This document shows positions 36,112 through 43,512 of a stretch of DNA of 64,000 bases, one piece after another. Location: contig NZ_JNLC01000016.1 of the NCBI RefSeq assembly GCF_000702305.1, forward strand, positions 248,001 through 312,000, in the 5' to 3' direction. The notes beneath the pieces are model-generated. The model was given only the letters and a program-made list of their open reading frames with translations. It did no database searches and had not been told where the DNA came from. A program made the position numbers and the translations under genes. The DNA comes from Allobosea sp. 117. Its GTDB lineage: Bacteria; Pseudomonadota; Alphaproteobacteria; Rhizobiales; Xanthobacteraceae. Position 1 is the stretch's first letter. The number at the start of each line of letters is the position of its first letter.

Positions 36112-36154
36112 GAGCGTTTCCCTCAGCACCTCACCCCGACAGGATGAGACCGCG

Positions 36155-36160
36155 ATTATA
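36155..36160 (-). promoter_or_regulatory. -10 element (TATAAT) of terC copy 2
   Basis: A perfect TATAAT on the minus strand, 45 bp before the start codon, inside an otherwise GC-rich region. No good TTGACA-type -35 is seen 16-18 bp upstream, so an activator or another sigma factor may be involved. Confidence 0.45.
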
Positions 36161-36478
36161 GGTTCATACGGCGTTGGCGCGCCTATGCTGAGTGGAGACG
36201 AGAGGAGGTGGCTCCGGCGGGCCCACTCCCGGGCGCTCTCGTGGCGCGCCATCACGGCTTCCCCGCTGCGGGCCACTTATCCGTGGCCGGACCCCCGCAG
36301 CGCAATTTCAGGAACATACATAATAATGAATGGCGAGGCCAACCCCCATTTCACATTTCCTTGCGGAAATTCGAACCGTTCGATGCGGATCGGGCCGGCC
36401 ATTGTCGCAGACACGGAAAGCAAACGCCCCGCCGGTTGCCCGGCGAGGCGCTCATCGTAAGGTCAGGCCGGCCGAATG
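36161..36478. other. Intergenic stretch between terC copy 2 promoter and ndk
   Basis: No gene. It contains a two-tier hairpin: CGCTGCG/CGCAGCG (36264-36270 and 36296-36302) directly stacked on GGCCAC/GTGGCC (36271-36288), with a 7-nt bulge on one side. It also has a 13-nt AT-rich word, ATAATAATGAATG (36320-36332), found again in reverse orientation upstream of terC copy 1 (35309-35321), a small hairpin ATTTCC-TTGC-GGAAAT, and the ndk terminator. Confidence 0.5.
36416..36450 (-). terminator. Rho-independent terminator of ndk
   Basis: On the minus strand CGCCTCGCCGG-GCAA-CCGGCGGGGCG (one G-U pair) is followed by TTTGCTTT. It is 29 bp past the ndk stop. Confidence 0.75.
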
Positions 36479-36901
36479 TCAGCCGACGATCTCGTTGCCC
36501 GCGAAGAACTGGGCGATCTCGATCTGCGCATTTTCGAGGCTGTCCGAGCCGTGCGCCGAGTTCTCGCCGACCGACAGGGCGAAGTCCTTGCGGATGGTGC
36601 CCTCGGCGGCGTTGGCCGGGTTGGTGGCGCCCATCACTTCGCGGTACTTGGCGACGGCGTTCTCGCCCTCGAGCACCTGCACGACGATCGGGCCGGAGAT
36701 CATGAACTCGACGAGCTCGCCGAAGAACGGGCGCTCCTTGTGCACGGCATAGAAGGTCTCGGCCTGGGCGCGGGTGAGAAGGATGCGCTTCTGCGCGACG
36801 ATCCGCAGACCGGCCTTCTCGATATAGGCATTGATGGCGCCGGTCAGGTTCCGCTGGGTGGCGTCCGGCTTGATGATCGAAAAGGTGCGCTCGAGCGCCA
36901 T
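36479..36901 (-). CDS. ndk: Nucleoside diphosphate kinase
   Basis: Encodes 140 residues, normal length. Starts [25 protein letters not shown]; the active-site region corresponds to [41 protein letters not shown], where the His of NSAHGSDS is the phosphohistidine. Transfers gamma-phosphate between NTPs and NDPs. Monocistronic with its own terminator; divergent from the small exported protein gene at 37112. Confidence 0.97.
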   Translation of the reverse strand: MALERTFSIIKPDATQRNLTGAINAYIEKAGLRIVAQKRILLTRAQAETFYAVHKERPFFGELVEFMISGPIVVQVLEGENAVAKYREVMGATNPANAAEGTIRKDFALSVGENSAHGSDSLENAQIEIAQFFAGNEIVG

Positions 36902-37032
36902 GACGTTCGTCCTTTTGAGGCGGGATCGGTGAGGGAGAGGTTCGGCGCGGCTTATAGCGACGCCCTCCAGTCACGGCAAGATGATCGCCCTACCCCGCGA
37001 CCGTCCTTGGACGGCAAACGTTCGCACCTAGA

Positions 37033-37085
37033 TGAACGGCAGAAAACAGGCGGTTCAGGCGGCGTTCCGGGGCGCCGCGTAAAAC
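37033..37085 (+). promoter_or_regulatory. Composite GTTC site and promoter of small exported protein gene 1 (site C)
   Basis: TGAACG (37033-37038), then 14 bp, GTTCAG (37053-37058), 5 bp, GTTC (37064-37067). A -10-like TAAAAC begins 12 bp later (37080). The two GTTC words have an 11-bp period, the usual spacing for an OmpR/PhoB-type response regulator dimer placed at the -35 position. Confidence 0.55.
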
Positions 37086-37111
37086 GCCGCCACGCTGAGA
37101 TCGAGGTGACC

Positions 37112-37339
37112 ATGTCCAAACCGTTCCTGATCGGCGCCGCAGGCGTCGTCGCCCTCGCCGCGGTGGCGGCGCTGCCGCAGATGTCCACGGCCGCTGCGAC
37201 CGGCAGCGCGTCGGCTCCGCCCGCTGTCTTCCAGGCTGATGCCGACGGGTATCGCACCTGTTTCGTGAAGCATCGCGTGGTGTTCAAGACGGACGGCCCC
37301 GCCCGCCAGGCCGTGACGACCTGCGTTACCGACCGATAG
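37112..37339 (+). CDS. Small exported protein of unknown function (1)
   Basis: Encodes 75 residues. Signal peptide MSKPFLIGAAGVVALAAVAALPQMSTAAA; the mature part is only about 45 residues with YRTCFVKHRVVFKTDGPARQAVTTCVTDR and two cysteines about 20 apart, likely a disulfide. GAGGTGACC gives a ribosome binding site before the ATG. Not a family I recognise. It shares its build (signal peptide, then CxV-x-R...C) and its promoter site with the gene at 37595, so the two may be distant relatives. Confidence 0.7.
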   Translation: MSKPFLIGAAGVVALAAVAALPQMSTAAATGSASAPPAVFQADADGYRTCFVKHRVVFKTDGPARQAVTTCVTDR

Positions 37340-37386
37340 GGCGCCGATCACGACGAGATGATCGCGCAAATAGTTGCCGACATCTT

Positions 37387-37412
37387 GGAACCAATTCGAA
37401 GCTCCCCACGTT
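37387..37412 (+). promoter_or_regulatory. EcfG-type promoter candidate upstream of small exported protein gene 2
   Basis: An exact GGAAC (37387-37391) and exact CGTT (37409-37412) are 17 bp apart, the general-stress sigma consensus. It points toward the gene at 37595, giving a leader of about 175 nt that includes the GTTC site. Confidence 0.45.
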
Positions 37413-37471
37413 ATCGGGGTGAAATGAATGAATGAAAGATGAACGGCGGCGTTCTCGATTGTTCATCGGAC

Positions 37472-37523
37472 TGAACGCCCGACAACGGACGGTTCAGACT
37501 TGGTTCGGGCCGAATAGTAGAGA
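37472..37523 (+). promoter_or_regulatory. Composite GTTC site and promoter of small exported protein gene 2 (site A)
   Basis: TGAACG (37472-37477), 14 bp, GTTCAG (37492-37497), 5 bp, GTTC (37503-37506), then TAGAGA from 37518 (gap 11 bp). The 14-bp spacer shares CAACGG with site B at 37972. Further GTTC/GAAC words lie just upstream (37441-37464), so more than one dimer may bind. Confidence 0.55.
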
Positions 37524-37594
37524 TTGCGAGTATGGCGCTTAAATAATCGCCGACGGACCAACCCGTCGGCAGAAAGCCGACAGGGGACGTGACG

Positions 37595-37816
37595 ATGATC
37601 AAGACGGTGGTTGTGAGCGCGATTGTTACGGCTGTGTGCGTGACGGCTCTGTTTGCCGGCGCCGCTTCCGCGACCGGGTTCCTCCGTCGCCAGGCGCAAG
37701 TGGCCGATGTCGCTGCGCCGCTCGCGGCCGAATTCGCCGGCGATTGCGTGGTGCAGTCGCGCTGGGTGAACAGCGGCGGCCGCATGATCCAGATCGAGCG
37801 TCCGGTCTGCTACTGA
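37595..37816 (+). CDS. Small exported protein of unknown function (2)
   Basis: Encodes 73 residues. Signal peptide MIKTVVVSAIVTAVCVTALFAGAASA; mature part about 45 residues with GDCVVQSRWVNSGGRMIQIERPVCY at the C-terminus, two cysteines about 22 apart. AGGGGA is 7 nt before the ATG at 37595, which decides against the GTG at 37589. Family not recognised. Likely periplasmic and disulfide-bonded. It has both a GTTC composite site and an EcfG-like element upstream, and its own terminator. Confidence 0.7.
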   Translation: MIKTVVVSAIVTAVCVTALFAGAASATGFLRRQAQVADVAAPLAAEFAGDCVVQSRWVNSGGRMIQIERPVCY

Positions 37817-37888
37817 GTTTCGTGGCGAAGGCCACACAGGAATAGGCTCGCGGCATCCCCACTCCCCCAAGCCCCACGCGAGCCCATA

Positions 37889-37930
37889 GGCCCCGGCTCC
37901 TCCCCCCAAAGGAGCCGGGGCATTTTCTTT
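37889..37930 (+). terminator. Rho-independent terminator of small exported protein gene 2
   Basis: CCCCGGCTCCT-N8-AGGAGCCGGGG is a perfect 11-bp stem (37891-37920) followed by CATTTTCTTT. It is about 75 bp past the stop codon. Confidence 0.9.
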
Positions 37931-37971
37931 GTCGCCCCTCATTTCTACTCGGACGAACATGCGAATACACA

Positions 37972-38025
37972 TGAACGCGGCGCAACGGCGCGTTCAGTTC
38001 CGGTTCTGCCGGGCGGAGATAGAAA
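37972..38025 (+). promoter_or_regulatory. Composite GTTC site and promoter ahead of a gene-free stretch (site B)
   Basis: TGAACG (37972-37977), 14 bp containing CAACGG, GTTCAG (37992-37997), 5 bp, GTTC (38003-38006), then TAGAAA from 38020 (gap 13 bp). The same layout as sites A and C, but no plausible protein follows before the terminator at 38094. Confidence 0.55.
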
Positions 38026-38031
38026 GAAAGC

Positions 38032-38135
38032 ACGCTTCCCAAAGAAGCCTATCGAAACGCATCTTCGGGTTCGCCGACCCCCGACGCTGCGATGCCCCGG
38101 CCGCCGGATGAGGTTCTTCCGGCGCCGGGGTTTTT
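38032..38135 (+). ncRNA. Candidate small RNA, about 100 nt
   Basis: The predicted start is about 7 nt after the -10-like TAGAAA. The stretch begins with a hairpin GCTTC-CCAAA-GAAGC (38034-38048), continues with a weaker CGAA...TTCG pairing, and ends at a strong intrinsic terminator. It lies after the upstream gene's own terminator (37889-37930) and before the convergent oxyR gene, so no known plus-strand transcript needs this second terminator. No open frame with a ribosome binding site fits. Target unknown; identity as sRNA is inference. Confidence 0.5.
38094..38135 (+). terminator. Rho-independent terminator of the candidate small RNA
   Basis: CCCCGGCCGCCGGA pairs with TCCGGCGCCGGGG (one bulged base) across a 9-nt loop, followed by TTTTT (38131-38135). 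The T-run is on the plus strand only, so it does not serve the convergent oxyR gene. Confidence 0.85.
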
Positions 38136-38158
38136 CGTTTCCGGCGCTCGGAAAGACC

Positions 38159-39058
38159 TCAGGCGGCCGCAGGCGCTCGGCAGGCGCGCACAACGCTTGC
38201 CAGCGCCTCGACATCGGCCCGGCGCGGCGCGGAACGACGCCAGACGAGACCGACCTCCCGCTTCGGGGCGGGGTCCGGAAAGCGCAGCAGCCGCACCCGC
38301 GGATCGGCCGCGCCGTCGGCCTCGACGAACAGCTCCGGCAGCAGCGTGACCCCCTGCCCGTTGGCGACCAACTGCACGATGGTGGTGAGGCTGGTCGCGC
38401 CATAGCTGCGCAGGCGGCGCGGATCGAGACTGGCGCACACCTTCAGCGCCTGGTCGCGCAGGCAGTGCCCGTCCTCCAGCAGCAGGAGATCGTCGCGGTT
38501 CAGCAGTTCTTGGCGGTCCGTCTCAGGAAGGTCGCGCGCGTCGGCGGGCACGGCGAGCAGGAAAGCGTCGTCGAACAGCGGCAGGCTCGCGCAGTCGGCA
38601 TGCTCTACGGGCAGGCTGAGCATGGCGACATCGAGTTCGCCGGCCATCAGCTCGGCGATCAGCAGATCGGTCTGGGATTCGCGCAGACTGAGCTCGAGTT
38701 TGGGATGGCTCCGCCGCAGCGCCGGCAGCAGCCGCGGCAGCAGGAACGGGGCGACCGAGGGGATGATGCCGAGCCGCAGGCGCCCCTCCAGCACGCGGCC
38801 ATGCGCAGCGGCAGCCGCCTCGATATCCCCGACCGCCAGCAGAATCGCCTTGCCGCGCGCCGCCACCTCCTCGCCGGCAGCAGTGAGCCTGACGCCGTCA
38901 CGCCGCCGCTCCACAAGGGCCACGCCGAGATGCTCCTCCAGTTCACGAATCTGCATGGAGAGGGCGGGCTGGGTGATGGCGCAAGTTTCCGCCGCCCGGC
39001 CGAAATGCCGCGTCCTTTCAAGCGCTTCGAGATAGCGGAGCTGGCGCAGGGAGATCAT
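38159..39058 (-). CDS. oxyR: Hydrogen peroxide-sensing LysR-type regulator
   Basis: Encodes 299 residues. Residues 1-60 are the LysR helix-turn-helix (MISLRQLRYLEALERTRHFGRAAETCAITQPALSMQI). The regulatory domain carries LLEDGHCLRDQALKVC with C199 and C208, the same positions as the peroxide-sensing disulfide pair of Escherichia coli OxyR. Divergent from the catalase gene, 123 bp apart, with an inverted repeat GATAAG-N5-CTTATC just upstream of its own start codon. Activates katA on oxidation and probably represses itself. Confidence 0.95.
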   Translation of the reverse strand: MISLRQLRYLEALERTRHFGRAAETCAITQPALSMQIRELEEHLGVALVERRRDGVRLTAAGEEVAARGKAILLAVGDIEAAAAAHGRVLEGRLRLGIIPSVAPFLLPRLLPALRRSHPKLELSLRESQTDLLIAELMAGELDVAMLSLPVEHADCASLPLFDDAFLLAVPADARDLPETDRQELLNRDDLLLLEDGHCLRDQALKVCASLDPRRLRSYGATSLTTIVQLVANGQGVTLLPELFVEADGAADPRVRLLRFPDPAPKREVGLVWRRSAPRRADVEALASVVRACRAPAAA

Positions 39059-39060
39059 GC

Positions 39061-39077
39061 GATAAGAATACCTTATC
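39061..39077. promoter_or_regulatory. LysR-type box in the oxyR-katA intergenic region
   Basis: GATAAG-AATAC-CTTATC is a perfect 6-bp inverted repeat placed 3 bp before the oxyR start codon and about 105 bp before katA. It contains ATA/TAT half-sites like those of OxyR operators. Further ATAG-like half-sites follow less clearly, up to about 39100. Confidence 0.6.
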
Positions 39078-39181
39078 GATACATGGAAGCAATCTGATTT
39101 GCGCTTATGGAAGATGGACCCTCAAATGCCCCTAGCGTGGCCAGGCTGGGGACAGCGGTCGCGCCACGAGGGAGATTCCGC

Positions 39182-40651
39182 ATGACCCGTCCGACGCTGA
39201 CGACAACCGCCGGCGCGCCGATCGCCGACAACCAGAACTCGATCACCGCCGGGGCGCGCGGCCCGGTGCTGCTGCAGGATTACCAGCTCATCGAGAAGTT
39301 GGCGCACCAGAACCGCGAGCGAATCCCGGAGCGCGTGGTGCACGCCAAGGGGTGGGGTGCCTATGGCACGCTGAGCATCACCAGCGACATCACCCGCTAC
39401 AGCCGCGCCAAGCTGTTTGCGCAGGTCGGCAAGCAGACGCCGCTGCTGCTGCGCTTCTCCACCGTGGCCGGCGAGCTCGGCGCGGCGGATGCCGAGCGGG
39501 ACGTGCGCGGCTTCGCGCTCAAGTTCTACACCGAGGACGGCAACTGGGATCTCGTCGGCAACAACACGCCGGTGTTCTTCGTCCGCGACCCGCTGAAGTT
39601 CCCGGACTTCATCCACACGCAGAAGCGCCACCCGAGGACCAATCTGCGCTCGCCGACGGCGATGTGGGATTTCTGGTCGCTCTCGCCGGAGAGCCTGCAT
39701 CAGGTGACGATCCTCTTCTCGGACCGCGGCCTGCCGACGGACGTGCGGCACATGAACGGCTACGGCTCGCACACCTATTCCTTCCTGAACGCCGACAACG
39801 AGCGCTTCTGGGTGAAGTTCCACTTCAAGACCCAGCAGGGACATCGCTTCTGGACCAACGGGGAAGCCGCCGACGTGGTCGGGCGCACCCGCGAGTCGAC
39901 GCAGGAGGACCTCTTCTATTCGATCGAGAACGGCGACTTCCCGAAGTGGAACGTCTTCGTGCAGGTGATGCCGGAGACCGATGCGGACAAGACGCCCTAC
40001 AACCCGTTCGACCTCACCAAGGTCTGGCCGCATGGCGACTACCCGCTGATCGAGGTCGGCGTGCTGGAGCTGAACCGCAACGCGGAGAACTATTTCGCCG
40101 AGATCGAACAGGCCGCCTTCTCGCCCTCGAACATCGTGCCAGGCATCGGATTCTCGCCGGACAAGATGCTGCAGGCGCGCGTGTTCTCCTATGCCGACGC
40201 CCACCGCTATCGCCTCGGCACGCATTACGAGGCCCTGCCGGTGAACGCGCCGCGCTGTCCCGTGCACCACTACCACAAGGACGGCGCCATGCGGTTCTTC
40301 GAGCCGAAGACCGGCACTCCGGATGCCTATTACGAGCCGAACTCGTTCAACGGCCCGGCGCAGAATCCGGCCGTCGCGGAGCCGCCGCTGAAGATTTCCG
40401 GCGACGCCGACCGCTACGATCACCGCGTTGGCAATGACGACTACACCCAGCCGGGCAATCTTTTCCGCCTGCTCAGCGAGCCGGAGCGCGAGCGGCTGAT
40501 GGACAACATCGTCGCGTCGATGGGCGGCGTGCCGGAAGAGATCCTGCGCCGCCAGATCGCGCATTTCTACAAGGCCGATCCGCGCTACGGCGAGGGCGTG
40601 GCGGGTCGCCTCGGACTTGCGCTCGACGGCGCGTCGATCGCCGCCGAGTGA
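39182..40651 (+). CDS. katA: Monofunctional haem catalase
   Basis: Encodes 489 residues, a small-subunit (clade 3 size) catalase. Decomposes hydrogen peroxide. Visible active-site residues: distal H54 in [17 protein letters not shown]127 in [23 protein letters not shown], and proximal haem ligand Y337 in [14 protein letters not shown]. No signal peptide, so cytosolic. The ATG at 39182 has GAGGGAG 8 nt upstream. Divergent from oxyR, which fits peroxide induction. An inverted repeat (TGAACGGCCG-N10-CGGCCGTTCA, 40656-40685) follows the stop as a weak terminator. Confidence 0.97.
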   Translation: MTRPTLTTTAGAPIADNQNSITAGARGPVLLQDYQLIEKLAHQNRERIPERVVHAKGWGAYGTLSITSDITRYSRAKLFAQVGKQTPLLLRFSTVAGELGAADAERDVRGFALKFYTEDGNWDLVGNNTPVFFVRDPLKFPDFIHTQKRHPRTNLRSPTAMWDFWSLSPESLHQVTILFSDRGLPTDVRHMNGYGSHTYSFLNADNERFWVKFHFKTQQGHRFWTNGEAADVVGRTRESTQEDLFYSIENGDFPKWNVFVQVMPETDADKTPYNPFDLTKVWPHGDYPLIEVGVLELNRNAENYFAEIEQAAFSPSNIVPGIGFSPDKMLQARVFSYADAHRYRLGTHYEALPVNAPRCPVHHYHKDGAMRFFEPKTGTPDAYYEPNSFNGPAQNPAVAEPPLKISGDADRYDHRVGNDDYTQPGNLFRLLSEPERERLMDNIVASMGGVPEEILRRQIAHFYKADPRYGEGVAGRLGLALDGASIAAE

Positions 40652-40655
40652 AGAA

Positions 40656-40685
40656 TGAACGGCCGTGAGATCGATCGGCCGTTCA
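40656..40685 (+). terminator. Hairpin downstream of katA
   Basis: A perfect 10-bp stem with 10-nt loop starts 4 bp after the katA stop. It is followed by ATTATGG rather than a U-run, so termination strength is uncertain. Confidence 0.5.
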
Positions 40686-40793
40686 ATTATGGCGGCCCCG
40701 GTTGCAAGCCCCCCCGTGACCGAGCCGACATGGGCGGGCGGCGGCAGACTCCGCCGCCCGTTCCAAGCTCCGGAAGAAACCCGGTGCCGGACC

Positions 40794-41486
40794 TTACGAT
40801 TCCAGCACCTTGTTCTTGAACAGCAGGCCGGCGAGGAAAGCGCCGATCGGCGGTACGATAATGAACAGCCAGACCTGCGCCAGCGCCTTGCCGCCCACGA
40901 ACAGGGCCGGGCCGAAGCTGCGGGCCGGGTTCAGCGAAGCGCCCGAGACCGGCACGAAGGCCAGATGGCAGATGAACAGCGTCAGGCCGATGGCGAGGCC
41001 CGCGACCGGGGTGATGCCGGCCTTGCTGGTCGAGCCGAGGATGACCACCAGGAAGATGAAGGTGGCCACCAGTTCGGCGATGAGCGCCGCGCCGAGGCCG
41101 AAGCCCCCGCCATAACCCTCGCCCCAGCCGTTCTGGCCGAGACCGGCGGCGGCGATGTCATAGCCGCCGAGCTTGCCGGCGAGAATGACATAGAGGATCA
41201 GCGTGCCGGCGATCGCGCCGAGGAACTGCGCAATGATGTAGCCGGGCAGTTCCGAGGTCGGCAGGCGGCCAGCCGCCCAGACGCCGATGGTGACCGCCGG
41301 ATTGATGTGGCAGCCGGACACGTGCCCGATGCCGTAGGCCATGGCCGTGACGGAGAGGCCGAACGCCAGGCCGATCGGCAGGATGCCAAGCGGCATGGAA
41401 CCGCCGAAGCCGCCCAGGGCGATCGAGCCGCAGCCGATGAGCACCAATACCGCGGTGCCGATGAACTCAGCGACATATTTCTTCAT
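40794..41486 (-). CDS. aqpZ: Aquaporin Z (water channel)
   Basis: Encodes 230 residues, six membrane helices and two half-helices. Both NPA boxes are present: HINPAVT (N62-A64) and SLNPARS (N186-A188), with the selectivity-filter Arg at 189 and His at 174, the pattern of orthodox water channels. Starts MKKYVAEFIGTAVLVLIGCGS. The ATG at 41486 fits the family start; a further ATG five codons upstream is less likely. Divergent from the ABC-F gene, with CACAA-N12-TTGTG at 41546-41567 between them. Confidence 0.95.
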   Translation of the reverse strand: MKKYVAEFIGTAVLVLIGCGSIALGGFGGSMPLGILPIGLAFGLSVTAMAYGIGHVSGCHINPAVTIGVWAAGRLPTSELPGYIIAQFLGAIAGTLILYVILAGKLGGYDIAAAGLGQNGWGEGYGGGFGLGAALIAELVATFIFLVVILGSTSKAGITPVAGLAIGLTLFICHLAFVPVSGASLNPARSFGPALFVGGKALAQVWLFIIVPPIGAFLAGLLFKNKVLES

Positions 41487-41545
41487 GGAAGTATCCCCCA
41501 ACCAGCCGCGACCGAATCGCGACGCTTAACGGCAGCATAGTAGAG

Positions 41546-41567
41546 CACAAACGATATCGCGCTTGTG
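41546..41567. promoter_or_regulatory. Inverted repeat between aqpZ and the ABC-F gene
   Basis: CACAA and TTGTG arms enclose a CGATATCG core (7 of 11 positions paired in a 22-bp site). It is centred about 60-70 bp from either start codon. Possible operator for one of the divergent genes; no regulator identified. Confidence 0.3.
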
Positions 41568-41628
41568 ATGTCGGCCGCCGTGCGGCACCGGCCTTGCCCC
41601 GCGCGCGCCCGCGCGGCAAAAGACGCGC

Positions 41629-43512
41629 ATGATCGTATTTGACGACATTTCGCTGCGCCTCGCCGGGCGGCTGCTAATCGACCACGCCTCGGCCGCGCTG
41701 CCGGAAGGCGCGCGCATCGGCCTTGTCGGGCGCAATGGCACCGGCAAGACGACGCTGTTCCGCGCCATCACCGGCGAACTCCCGCTCGAGAGCGGTGAGA
41801 TCCGCCTGCCCAGCCGCGCGCGCATCGGCCAGGTCGCCCAGGAGGCGCCGGCCGGCCCGGAGAGCCTGATCGAGGTGGTGCTCGCCGCCGACACCGAGCG
41901 CGCGGCGCTGATGGGCGAGCGCGAGACCGCGGACGATCCCGCGCGCATCGCCGAGATCGAGCTGCGCCTCGCCGATATCGACGCGCATTCCGCACCGGCC
42001 CGCGCCGCGCGCATTCTGGCGGGGCTCGGCTTCAGCGAGGAGGCGCAGCACCGCGCCTGTGCAGAATTCTCCGGCGGCTGGCGCATGCGCGTCGCGCTCG
42101 CCGCAATCCTGTTCGCCGAGCCCGACCTGCTGCTGCTCGACGAGCCCACCAACTATCTCGACCTCGAAGGCACGCTGTGGCTGCAGGACTATCTCGCCCA
42201 CTATCCCCACACCGTGATCATCGTCAGCCATGACCGCGAGCTGCTGAACGAGTCGGTCGGCTTCATCCTGCATCTCGACCGCGGCAAGCTCACGCTGTGG
42301 CGCGGCGGCTATGATTCCTTCGAGCGGCAGCGGCGCGAGAAGCTGGTGCTCGACCAGAAGCAGCGCTCGAAGCAGGAAGCCCAGCGCAAGCACATGGAGG
42401 CCTTCGTCGCCCGCTTCCGCGCCAAGGCGACCAAGGCGCGGCAGGCGCAGTCCCGCCTCAAGGCGCTGGCGCGGCTGGAGCCCCTCGCGGAGATTCCCGG
42501 CGAGGAGGCGGCGGCCATCTCGATCCGCCACCCCGAGCGCATCCCCTCCCCGCCGATCATCGCGCTCGACGGCGTCTCGACCGGCTATGACCCGGCACGG
42601 CCGGTGCTGCGCAACCTCAATCTGCGCATCGACCATGACGACCGCATCGCCCTACTGGGGCCGAACGGCAACGGCAAATCGACCTTCGCCAAGCTGATCG
42701 CCGACCGGCTGGCGCCGCAGGGCGGGCGCGTCGTGCGCGCCGGCGGGCTCGAGGTCGCCTATCTCGCCCAGCATCAGCTCGACGAGCTGGTCGCTGAGGA
42801 CAGCGTGGTCCAGCATGTCCGCCGGCTCATGCCCGATGCGCCGGAGGCCAAGGTGCGCAGCCGCGCCGCCGAGATGGGCTTCTCCGGCACCGCCGCCGAC
42901 ACCAGGATCGCCGCATTGTCGGGCGGCGAGAAGGCGCGGCTTCTGCTTGGGCTCGCGGCTTTTCGCGGTCCGCACCTGCTGATCCTCGACGAGCCGACCA
43001 ACCATCTCGACATCGCGGCGCGGCAGGCGCTGACCGAGGCCATCAACGACTTTCCCGGCGCGGTGATCCTGGTCAGCCACGACCGCACCCTGCTGGATGC
43101 CTGCGCGGAGCGGCTCTGGCTGGTCGCCGACGGGACGGTGAAGCCGTTCGAGGGGGACCTCGACGATTATCGCCGGCTGGTCCTCGCGCGGCCTTCCTCG
43201 GATCGCGGAAGCAACGGGGCGCGCCCGGATGTCCGCGAACGTGCGCAGGAGCGGCGCAACGCGGCCGACCGCCGGGCGGAGCTGGCGCCGCTGCGCCGCA
43301 AGCTGAAGGACGCCGAGACCGCCGTGGAACGGCTGGAACGGCAGATCGCCGAGCTCGACGGAAAGCTGGCCGATGGCGGGCTCTATGGGCGCGATCCGGC
43401 GGCGGCGAGCAAGCTCGCGCGCCAGCGCAGCGAAACGGCCGAAGCTCTTGCAAGAGCAGAAGAAAGCTGGCTCACGCTGTCGGCCGAGCTCGACGAGGCC
43501 AACGCCGGCTGA
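41629..43512 (+). CDS. ABC-F family ATPase (YheS/Uup-like)
   Basis: Encodes 627 residues, two ABC cassettes in one chain and no membrane domain. Walker A GRNGTGKTT (34-42) and GPNGNGKST (about 343-351), signatures FSGGWRMR and LSGGEKAR, Walker B LLLLDEPTNYLD and LLILDEPTNHLD. Between them is a basic helical linker (RREKLVLDQKQRSKQEAQRKHMEAFVARFRAKATKARQAQSR), the P-site tRNA-interacting motif of ABC-F proteins. The C-terminal 100 residues form a coiled coil (RRKLKDAETAVERLERQIAELDGKL). ABC-F proteins act on ribosomes; the exact role of this one cannot be told. Confidence 0.93.
   Translation: MIVFDDISLRLAGRLLIDHASAALPEGARIGLVGRNGTGKTTLFRAITGELPLESGEIRLPSRARIGQVAQEAPAGPESLIEVVLAADTERAALMGERETADDPARIAEIELRLADIDAHSAPARAARILAGLGFSEEAQHRACAEFSGGWRMRVALAAILFAEPDLLLLDEPTNYLDLEGTLWLQDYLAHYPHTVIIVSHDRELLNESVGFILHLDRGKLTLWRGGYDSFERQRREKLVLDQKQRSKQEAQRKHMEAFVARFRAKATKARQAQSRLKALARLEPLAEIPGEEAAAISIRHPERIPSPPIIALDGVSTGYDPARPVLRNLNLRIDHDDRIALLGPNGNGKSTFAKLIADRLAPQGGRVVRAGGLEVAYLAQHQLDELVAEDSVVQHVRRLMPDAPEAKVRSRAAEMGFSGTAADTRIAALSGGEKARLLLGLAAFRGPHLLILDEPTNHLDIAARQALTEAINDFPGAVILVSHDRTLLDACAERLWLVADGTVKPFEGDLDDYRRLVLARPSSDRGSNGARPDVRERAQERRNAADRRAELAPLRRKLKDAETAVERLERQIAELDGKLADGGLYGRDPAAASKLARQRSETAEALARAEESWLTLSAELDEANAG

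Noticed and set aside
36112-36330. yybP-ykoY manganese riboswitch upstream of terC copy 2
   Set aside because: The conserved GGGGAGUA and GAG-containing internal loops are not present; only an unrelated two-tier stem is seen.
40656-40685. TGAACG...CGTTCA repeat after katA as a further copy of the GTTC regulatory site
   Set aside because: Spacing and symmetry differ (a perfect 10-bp hairpin directly after the stop, no direct repeat, no gene downstream in that direction), so it reads as a terminator-like stem.
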